A DNA stretch of 64,000 nucleotides, from assembly GCF_900108915.1 (NCBI RefSeq), contig NZ_FNYH01000006.1, positions 1 to 64,000 of the forward strand, written 5' to 3'. Both the position numbers and the translations under genes were made by a program. Under the pieces are notes generated by a model. The model searched no databases. It worked only from the letters and a program-made list of their open reading frames with translations, and was not told the origin of the DNA. Positions 57,474 through 64,000 of the stretch are shown here, in pieces. The DNA is from Allopseudospirillum japonicum (GTDB taxonomy: Bacteria; Pseudomonadota; Gammaproteobacteria; Pseudomonadales; Halomonadaceae). Every line of letters begins with the position of its first letter. Position 1 is the stretch's first letter.

Positions 57474-60185
57474 TTAGAGCCTGTGATCAAGTAGAGCTGC
57501 AAGGTTTAAAATTAATAAAACGCGCCCATCACCCATCAAGGCAGTGCCTGAATAGTAGGTATATCCTGCCATGACACCTTCTAAAGGTTTTTGCACAATG
57601 TCGATGCCTTGATGGAAATCATCAATCACTAAGCCAAGTGCTTGCTGGCCAATCTCAACCACTAAAACCGCTTCTTCTGCCAATTTTTGGGTGTCTGCAG
57701 CAGGTAAGCCCAATAAATCCCGCATACGTTTTAAAGGGATGACTTGTTCGCGCAGTACAACCACTTCCTCTTGCTTGATATAGCGAATTTTTTCTCTTGG
57801 TACACGCACAGTTTCACGAATGACAGACATGGGAATACCATAGATCTGTTGATGGATTTCCACCACCATAACTCGAGCGACTGCCATAGACAGTGGTAGC
57901 AGGATGCGAATCTGTGTTCCCTGACCTACTTGGCTGGCAACTTGTACTTGGCCACCTGCTGATAAAATGCTGGTGCGCACCACATCCATGCCAACCCCAC
58001 GGCCGGAAATATCAGAAACAGCTTGTGCAGTCGAAAGACCCGCGGCAAAAATTAATTGCAAGGCTTCCTGTTCTTTCATGCTATCAAGTTGGGCTTCATC
58101 AATTAAACCCTTTTGATAAGCTTTTAACTTGAGTGTTTCACTATCAATACCACGACCATCATCGATCACTTCAATCAAGACCTGATCATCCATCGGGAGC
58201 GCACGCAAAATAATTTGCCCAACCGGATGTTTGCCAGCTGCCTGGCGTTCGCTAGTATTTTCAATGCCGTGATCCAAGCTGTTACGAATTAAATGGATTA
58301 GAGGATCTGCGAGTGCATCAATCACATTTTTATCTGCTTCGGTTTCTTCGCCTTCTAAATGTAACTCGATTTGCTTATCAAGCTTGCGGCTTAAATCGCG
58401 TACCAGGCGTGGAAAACGTTGAAACACAGTAGAAACTGGGATCATACGTGCAGCCATGACCGTACTTTGAATGCTATCAGCAATACGATCTATATTGGCA
58501 TAGTGGGTTTTAATTTCCTTAGCGAGCTCGGCTGCAGACATCCCTTGTTGTGCATGTTGGGTCAAATAAGGCAAAGCATTTTTGGCAACAATCAGCTCGC
58601 CGGCAAGGGTCATTAAATCATCAATGCGTTTTTGATCGACGCGAATAGATTTGTGAGTCGGTGCTTCGCGAATATGGGCATCTAAGGCTTTGTGGACTTC
58701 CGCCACCTGCTGGGCTTTTGCGGGAAGCGTATTTTCATTGACATCCACTTGCTGATCACAGTTAGGGGGCACAGGTGCCCAAGTATCTAGCAGAGGTGCT
58801 AGCCAGGTTAGTAAGGGCTCAGTCGTTTGTTGCACAAGTGCCGCTTGCTTGGCTGCCTGTAAATGCTGGCTTTGTGCTGGATCCTTTGCGAATAAGCTTT
58901 CAAGTACACAAGCACTTGCTTGAATTGCACCGGTGAGCGTCTCTGGTGTTTTGGGTAAAGACAGCATATGTTGCTGGGCTTGTAAAATCTCCAAGACGAG
59001 GAGGTGATGATCTTGAATACAACTTGGGCTGGCAGAGGTTGGAGCCTCTGTTTGTAAAAGATTATCTAGCGCAGGTTGCAAGTAATCATCTTCCTCCGTG
59101 AGGAGAAAGCCTGTTAAATAAACTAAAAGTCGGCGGTAATCTGCAATTGGCCATACGGAGGCATGGGCAAGTGCCCAATCCAGCCAATCTAAGGCCGCAT
59201 GCGCTTGTAAAAGCCCACTTCCTAGTTCACTAAGGACTTGGGTACGTTCTTTAAGTCCTTGCCAGTCATTGGCTTGAACTAGTTGTGGAAGCTCTTCAAC
59301 AAAGGACTGATAGATAGGCGTTTCTAATGGTTCCCCTGTGGGGAAAATCAGGGTTGTGGCATCTAATTCTAACCACTGAATATCTGTGATCACATAACGA
59401 AAGTGATCTTCTATTGCTTGATGTGGTGCTTGTACAAGTAAATAAAAATCCAGCACGCACTGATAAGGGTCCAAATCGACTAAATCTGGCCAAGGTGTCT
59501 GCGGGCAAACCCCATACCACAGCAAACCTTGCACATGGCGCACCATATGGAAGGGGTCTTGACCTTGAAAAAAGCATTGTGGATCTGGGCGAAAACGTAA
59601 AGCGTAAATTGCTTGCTGCGCTAATAAAGAGGTAGCGGCTTGTTGGCGTACCTTGTTTGGCACTTGTGCCAACCAACTTGTCTGTCCTGCGCCCCAAGTG
59701 ATCGCTTGGGCCGCTATTGAGTTGGTTTGTGTTGGAGCAGAATCTAGTGCTTTGTTGCCTGCCTGAGATGCTGGTGTGTTTTCTGCTGACGTGTGCGTTT
59801 GCTGAAATCCCTGTTTTAATTTTTGGCTCAAGTTTTGCGCATTTTTTACCATTTCCACGCTTGGATGTTCTTGCTGTTCGACTTCATCAAGCCAAGTCGC
59901 CAACACGTCCATAGCAGATAAAAGTAAATCAGTTTGTTCACTGGTGAGTTGGAACAAGCCATCGCGCAATTTATCTAAAGCTTCTTCTGCAAGATGGAGC
60001 ATTTTAGTCAAAGCGCTAAAATCATCAAATAAGCCAGAGGAGCCTTTAATGGTATGCATGGCCCGAAAAAGATCATCTAACTCTGTGCTGTCTTGGGGAT
60101 TTTGTTCCAAGGCAAGCAAACTGCGGCTGGCGACTTCTAGATTATCGCGTGACTCATTAATAAAAGAAATTAATAAAGGATTCAT
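57474..60185 (-). CDS. cheA: CheA histidine kinase
   Basis: 903 aa from ATG 60185 (AGGAG seven bases upstream; a TTG precedes). HPt domain with phospho-His H44 (RAMHTIKGSS), an extended central region of about 370 aa with no classical P2 (contains RFRPDPQCFFQGQDPFHMVR), a dimerisation domain, HATPase (HLIRNSLDHGIE; DDGRGID; SGRGVGMDVV) and a C-terminal CheW-like domain. Much longer than enterobacterial CheA (about 650 aa). Central kinase of this operon. Confidence 0.95.
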   Translation of the reverse strand: MNPLLISFINESRDNLEVASRSLLALEQNPQDSTELDDLFRAMHTIKGSSGLFDDFSALTKMLHLAEEALDKLRDGLFQLTSEQTDLLLSAMDVLATWLDEVEQQEHPSVEMVKNAQNLSQKLKQGFQQTHTSAENTPASQAGNKALDSAPTQTNSIAAQAITWGAGQTSWLAQVPNKVRQQAATSLLAQQAIYALRFRPDPQCFFQGQDPFHMVRHVQGLLWYGVCPQTPWPDLVDLDPYQCVLDFYLLVQAPHQAIEDHFRYVITDIQWLELDATTLIFPTGEPLETPIYQSFVEELPQLVQANDWQGLKERTQVLSELGSGLLQAHAALDWLDWALAHASVWPIADYRRLLVYLTGFLLTEEDDYLQPALDNLLQTEAPTSASPSCIQDHHLLVLEILQAQQHMLSLPKTPETLTGAIQASACVLESLFAKDPAQSQHLQAAKQAALVQQTTEPLLTWLAPLLDTWAPVPPNCDQQVDVNENTLPAKAQQVAEVHKALDAHIREAPTHKSIRVDQKRIDDLMTLAGELIVAKNALPYLTQHAQQGMSAAELAKEIKTHYANIDRIADSIQSTVMAARMIPVSTVFQRFPRLVRDLSRKLDKQIELHLEGEETEADKNVIDALADPLIHLIRNSLDHGIENTSERQAAGKHPVGQIILRALPMDDQVLIEVIDDGRGIDSETLKLKAYQKGLIDEAQLDSMKEQEALQLIFAAGLSTAQAVSDISGRGVGMDVVRTSILSAGGQVQVASQVGQGTQIRILLPLSMAVARVMVVEIHQQIYGIPMSVIRETVRVPREKIRYIKQEEVVVLREQVIPLKRMRDLLGLPAADTQKLAEEAVLVVEIGQQALGLVIDDFHQGIDIVQKPLEGVMAGYTYYSGTALMGDGRVLLILNLAALLDHRL

Positions 60186-60195
60186 CAAGCGTCTC

Positions 60196-60576
60196 CTAAA
60201 TTTCTTGCTTTGACTGACCCAAAATAAGAGTCACCAAGTCTTGTAGACGCTTGGGATCTGTGGGCTTAATTAAATAAAAATTAGCACCAACACTATAAGC
60301 TTTTTGAATATCTTTCGCTTCGGATTCTGTGCTAATCATAATAATAGGTATACTTTGTAAATCAGGGTTTTTGCGTACTTCTTCAATAAAGCGGTAGCCA
60401 TCCATTTTGGGCATGTTGACATCCACTAGCATGAGCGCAAAAGAAGCTTGCATCGCTTTTTCTAGCGCCTCAACGCCATTTTCAGCCTCTGAGGTAGGAT
60501 AACCTAACTCAGTAATTAAGTGCCTGTGATAAAGGCGTACTGTGACCGCATCATCCACAATTAATACTTGCTTCAT
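60196..60576 (-). CDS. cheY: CheY-like response regulator next to cheA
   Basis: 126 aa: VLIVDDAVTV, D52 (LMLVDVNMPKMDG), LIKPTDP. AGGAG eight bases before ATG 60576. Lies directly upstream of cheA, the standard position. Confidence 0.92.
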   Translation of the reverse strand: MKQVLIVDDAVTVRLYHRHLITELGYPTSEAENGVEALEKAMQASFALMLVDVNMPKMDGYRFIEEVRKNPDLQSIPIIMISTESEAKDIQKAYSVGANFYLIKPTDPKRLQDLVTLILGQSKQEI

Positions 60577-60587
60577 TACCCAGACTC

Positions 60588-61436
60588 CTAATCAAGTGGC
60601 TTCTGGTAAGCCAGAGCCTTATTAAATTTACGTACTTTAAATAAGGACGAGATACGGCTCATAGATTCTGAATGTCCAAGGAAAATAAAGCCTCCAGGAT
60701 TTAAGGCATCATAAAAGACTTCAGCAGCGCGCCGACGTGCAGGCTCATCAAAATAAATCAAGAGATTGCGACAAAAAATAATATCAAAATGGCGATATTC
60801 TCGCGTTTGTGCTAGATCAGCTAAGTTGACCTGAGTAAAAAGTACAGAGTCACGAATATCTTGGCAAAGTTGCCATTGATTCGCGCCTTTAGGGAGAAAA
60901 TATCTATCGCGAATATCTTGCGAAATATGCATTAAAGAACGGTCCGAATATAATCCGCGCCGGCAACGATCTAAGACATGAGTATCTATATCTGAGGCAA
61001 CAATTTCGACATCAACTTGTTCGATTAAAGGCCAGTATTCCAGTAAAGACAGGGCAATTGAGTAAGGTTCTTCACCTGTACTTGATGGAATCGACCAAAT
61101 ACGTAAAGTTCGTGCCTTATTTTGAGGATATTGAACAATTTCATTTAAAGTTTCTTCAACTAAGCATTCAAATTGATAACGCTCGCGCATAAAATAAGTT
61201 TCATTCACTGTCATACAATTGACCAGTTGCTGAAACTCTTGTCCAGAAGCCTGAAAACGCATAAAAGTGAAATAACTACGAAAGCTATAATACTCAGTGT
61301 GGCGCATGCGTTCTAATAAACGTTTATCAACAAAATATCTTTTACTGTCTTCGAAATAAATACCTGTGCGCCGGTAAAAATAATCTCGAAAACGTGCAAA
61401 CTCTGCATCGGTAATTTGCAGTACACTAGCCGGCAT
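60588..61436 (-). CDS. cheR: CheR chemoreceptor methyltransferase
   Basis: 282 aa. N-terminal CheR helical domain (FARFRDYFYRRTGIYFEDSK), SAM-binding RIWSIPSSTGEEPYS where the usual GCSTGEEPYS glycine-cysteine is Pro-Ser, and FDIIFCRNLLIYFD. It methylates receptor glutamates. ATG 61436 overlaps the HEAT gene by 11 bp, with GAGGA nine bases upstream. Confidence 0.93.
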   Translation of the reverse strand: MPASVLQITDAEFARFRDYFYRRTGIYFEDSKRYFVDKRLLERMRHTEYYSFRSYFTFMRFQASGQEFQQLVNCMTVNETYFMRERYQFECLVEETLNEIVQYPQNKARTLRIWSIPSSTGEEPYSIALSLLEYWPLIEQVDVEIVASDIDTHVLDRCRRGLYSDRSLMHISQDIRDRYFLPKGANQWQLCQDIRDSVLFTQVNLADLAQTREYRHFDIIFCRNLLIYFDEPARRRAAEVFYDALNPGGFIFLGHSESMSRISSLFKVRKFNKALAYQKPLD

Positions 61437-62079
61437 TACTGGTGTCCTCAATACGTTGAATGGCTGCATCAAGGGCAAATTTTAAATAAGGTGTTTGAGC
61501 AACACGCGCTTGCAATGCGTTCAGTTGAGGAAGCATTTCCGGTGTTCCCAATTCAAGCAAACGATCAATCGCCGTTCCAAGAACATTAGGATGTTGCTCT
61601 TGTGCAAGCACATGCAATAACCATTCAGGTGCACATGGGTGTGCAAGTAATTGCAAAATATCAATCGCAAAAATGCGAATATCTGGGTTGGTATGGGCAA
61701 GTAAATCTTGAATATGTGGTGCGACCTCTTCCGGCAAGGTTTGTAATATTTCAATGACTGTATTGCGAATACCCGCATCATCTGAGTTTAAGCGTGCAAT
61801 CAAGCCTTCCACGACCTGTGGACCGCCAAGACTTTGCAGTGAACAGAAAATCGCTTCTTGTACTTTTAGGTCTGTTTCTCGATCTAGTTGGGTGAACAAA
61901 TGGGGGACACTATGCACGAAATTGGCTAATTCACGTGCGGCCCAGCGTCTTGTGTGTGCTTGAGGATCCTGCAAATGTGCAATCAAGGTTTGCCAGTCTG
62001 GTGCTTGATCACCTTGAGCTGCATCCGCTGTGGCGACGCTCGTTGGTTGAACATGAGTTTGCACACGTTTTAGTGCCAT
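61426..62079 (-). CDS. HEAT-repeat protein of the chemosensory operon
   Basis: 217 aa. Four to five alpha-helical HEAT-like repeats from about residue 30 (DPQAHTRRWAARELANFV; DAGIRNTVIEILQTL; NPDIRIFAIDILQLLA). Likely a protein-binding scaffold. It lies between cheB and cheR, overlapping cheR, and so should be part of the pathway. ATG 62079 with GAGG seven bases upstream. Confidence 0.85.
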   Translation of the reverse strand: MALKRVQTHVQPTSVATADAAQGDQAPDWQTLIAHLQDPQAHTRRWAARELANFVHSVPHLFTQLDRETDLKVQEAIFCSLQSLGGPQVVEGLIARLNSDDAGIRNTVIEILQTLPEEVAPHIQDLLAHTNPDIRIFAIDILQLLAHPCAPEWLLHVLAQEQHPNVLGTAIDRLLELGTPEMLPQLNALQARVAQTPYLKFALDAAIQRIEDTSNAG

Positions 62080-62092
62080 CACTTGACCTCGA

Positions 62093-63226
62093 TTAACAGC
62101 TTGCCCATTGAATCAATTGTTGGGCGATTTCATGGTTAGGAAGAATACAGGTGGCGCCTTGTTGTTCGATTAGGGCGCGTGGCATGCCAAAAACAACCGC
62201 AGTTTCTTCGCTTTCGGCCAAGGTGCGCGCCCCTTGCATTTTGGCCTGTGCCATTTCTTTGGCACCATCATGTCCCATACCGGTTAATTGCACACAAATT
62301 AAATCTTGAGGGCGATAAACTGCTAATGCAGAAGCAACCATCAAAGATACGCTAGGATGCCAGAGGTATTCACTATGTGAAGGTACGCTTAATAAACGAA
62401 TTTGTGTGCCTCGTTTGCTAATACGTAAATCCGCATCACCGCGAGCAATGTACACATGACCTGCTTCCGGCGCACAAGGGCTAGAAACTTCCTGTACAGG
62501 TAAAAGACACGAACGATTTAGGCGATCTGCAAAAACTTGGGTAAAGCGTGCGGGCATATGTTGCGCAACCACAATTGGGTAAGGAAAGTTCGCAGGTAGA
62601 CCTTGCAAAATCGCTTCTAAAGTCCCAGGCCCCCCCGTAGAAACACCAATGAGCACAAGTTTTTTATCTTGGTTGAATGCACGTCTTTGTGTTCGTGCAC
62701 TGGCTTGAGTTTGCGCCTTAGCCTGGCCTTGCTCCTTGGTAAATATGCGAGAGGGAGTCGTTTTTTCTAGTGGCTGGCTGCGGGTTTGTTGTAAACGTAA
62801 ACGCGAACGCAATTGTTTAGCTGTTTTGGGTTTTTGTTGTAAAGCAGCGTGAATTTTTTGTAAAAGTTCTGGAAAAATGCGTTCTAGGTTTTGTGACATG
62901 GTGCCATCAGGTTTGCTGACATAATCAAAAGCACCAAGCTCCAAAGCTTCAAAGGTGGCTAAAGCGCCTTTTTCTGTTAAAGAAGATAGCATAATCACAG
63001 GACAAGGATGATGCGCCATAATGTGGCTTAAACAAGTCAAACCATCCATATTCGGCATATTAATATCTAAAGTAATCACATCAGGGGGATGAGTTTTTAT
63101 TTTTTCTAGGGCATCGATACCATCACGCGCACTGATCAGCTCAAAGTCACCGGTTTGAGTAAAAAAATTTCTGAGTTGCTTACGCATCAAAGCGGAATCG
63201 TCCACGATTAATAAGCGAATGCTCAT
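62093..63226 (-). CDS. cheB: CheB receptor methylesterase/deamidase
   Basis: 377 aa. N-terminal receiver (D55-region VITLDINMPNMDG), linker, and esterase domain with catalytic Ser in IGVSTGGPGTL, His in VVAQHMP and Asp in TGMGHDGAK. It removes receptor methyl groups when phosphorylated by CheA. ATG 63226 (TATAGG upstream). Confidence 0.95.
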   Translation of the reverse strand: MSIRLLIVDDSALMRKQLRNFFTQTGDFELISARDGIDALEKIKTHPPDVITLDINMPNMDGLTCLSHIMAHHPCPVIMLSSLTEKGALATFEALELGAFDYVSKPDGTMSQNLERIFPELLQKIHAALQQKPKTAKQLRSRLRLQQTRSQPLEKTTPSRIFTKEQGQAKAQTQASARTQRRAFNQDKKLVLIGVSTGGPGTLEAILQGLPANFPYPIVVAQHMPARFTQVFADRLNRSCLLPVQEVSSPCAPEAGHVYIARGDADLRISKRGTQIRLLSVPSHSEYLWHPSVSLMVASALAVYRPQDLICVQLTGMGHDGAKEMAQAKMQGARTLAESEETAVVFGMPRALIEQQGATCILPNHEIAQQLIQWASC

Positions 63227-63301
63227 CCTATATGCTTCCTACTTGATTAGCTTATGAACTGGCTTGCAACAGCCCAGAGGCTAGGCTGTTGCTTACTAAA
63301 A

Positions 63302-64000
63302 TTAAGAGGTTTTCGCACTGGCAGCTGCCAATGCTTGTTCTTCGTTACTCATGAGTTCATAAGGATCTATGAGTTGGATCAGGGTTTTTTGCTCAGGTAA
63401 ACGGACCACTTGACCTAAAAGTCGTTCTTGTTCGCTGGATAAATGCGGTGCTTGTTCAATGCGGCTACGCTGAATCCGCATGACGGCATTGACTTCATCA
63501 ACCACAAAACCGGTAAGCAAGTTATTGATATTAAGTACAATAATGCGTTGGCGCTCGCTAGGTTGGGCGCGTGCCATTCCAAAGCGATTGCGCATATCTA
63601 ACACAGGTAAAACGGTACCGCGTAAATTGATCATGCCGTCGATAAACTCAGGGCATTTAGGGACACGATAAAGTTGTTCAGGTAAGCGGGTGATCTCTTG
63701 AACTTGATCGATGGATAATCCATACAGCTGCGTATTGAGCACAAACACCACAAGTTGGCATTCATCCGTGAGATATTCGCTGTCACTTTCTAAAGTTTGT
63801 GGATCATCCATTGTCTGGCTCTCATTGAAAGCAGCAGGTGCCGTGTCTTCTAATAAGGCCTGCATATTGTTAAATAAGGGGGCAATATGTAATAAGGTAA
63901 TTAAACGCTCGCCTGCATCTAAACGACACAAGGCTTCGATTTCCTCATTATTCCCTTGATGGTGGAGCACTGCCGGCATAGGCTCTAACTGTTCTTCGTG
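63302..64000 (-). CDS. Tandem CheW-domain coupling protein (partial)
   Basis: The C-terminal 225 codons from ATG 63979 form a complete CheW domain (LVVFVLNTQLYGLSIDQVQ; GMINLRGTVLPVLDMR). The preceding residues (NNEEIEALCRLDAGERLITL) look like the tail of a second CheW domain, and the frame stays open through the window edge (HEEQLEP before the first Met). So the protein has at least two CheW domains and its start lies outside. It links CheA to receptors. Confidence 0.82.
   Translation of the reverse strand, partial: HEEQLEPMPAVLHHQGNNEEIEALCRLDAGERLITLLHIAPLFNNMQALLEDTAPAAFNESQTMDDPQTLESDSEYLTDECQLVVFVLNTQLYGLSIDQVQEITRLPEQLYRVPKCPEFIDGMINLRGTVLPVLDMRNRFGMARAQPSERQRIIVLNINNLLTGFVVDEVNAVMRIQRSRIEQAPHLSSEQERLLGQVVRLPEQKTLIQLIDPYELMSNEEQALAAASAKTS

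Overview
The window reads as chromosomal DNA of a motile, glutathione-using gammaproteobacterium, probably of the Oceanospirillales/Pseudomonas-like branch. The reasons are the pyrR-pyrB-pyrC' operon, sdhE-ygfX-nadB back to back with rpoE-mucABCD, a GacA-type box in front of a CsrB/RsmZ-like small RNA, and a large chemosensory operon. The genus cannot be fixed from this sequence alone.

Layout. 1-130: decayed right end of an IS200/IS605-type element (tnpB tail plus hairpin). 183-3478: pyrimidine genes and a CoA-binding protein. 3509-5131: chemoreceptor. 5219-11311: a compact three-gene cassette (MmeI-like DNA methyltransferase, DEAD/DEAH helicase, GIY-YIG nuclease), probably an acquired restriction/defence system. 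11331-18400: thiol redox and detoxification genes (ahpC, ahpF, gor, carbonic anhydrase, a secreted metallopeptidase-like protein, adhC). 18573-20402: LysR and WYL regulators. 20423-36154: a complete type I-F CRISPR-Cas system (cas1, cas2-3, csy1, csy2, csy3, cas6f) followed by an array of 117 repeats and 116 spacers, every spacer 32 bp. 36152-43771: ygfX, sdhE and nadB on the minus strand, then rpoE-rseA-rseB-rseC-degP and a small metal-binding protein on the plus strand. 43873-46173: copper ATPase. 46186-46524: minus-strand CsrB/RsmZ-like RNA with its GacA-box promoter. 46705-50764: small membrane protein, Na/Pi cotransporter, chemoreceptor. 50800-64000: minus-strand xthA, two-component and chemosensory genes, ending inside a multi-domain CheW protein.

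The most notable discovery is between cas3 and csy1. On the minus strand lies a miniature CRISPR: two degenerate repeats whose stems keep pairing through compensatory changes, flanking a 20-nt pseudo-spacer and followed by a terminator hairpin. The pseudo-spacer matches a site abutting the csy1 promoter at 18 of 20 positions, next to a CC PAM. The only two mismatches fall at positions 12 and 18, the every-sixth positions that Cascade flips out. This looks like a self-repressing cas-regulating RNA in which Cas6f and the Csy complex throttle their own operon. A separate palindromic operator sits upstream of cas1, next to the WYL regulator, so the two cas operons appear to be controlled separately.

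The second notable element is the minus-strand RNA downstream of copA, with 17 GGA motifs, a terminator and a GacA-box promoter: a probable CsrA/RsmA-titrating RNA. The right end is a full chemosensory signalling operon (cheW, cheB, HEAT protein, cheR, cheY, cheA, STAS, parA, cheY, membrane receptor) running into a cluster of soluble histidine kinases and receivers.
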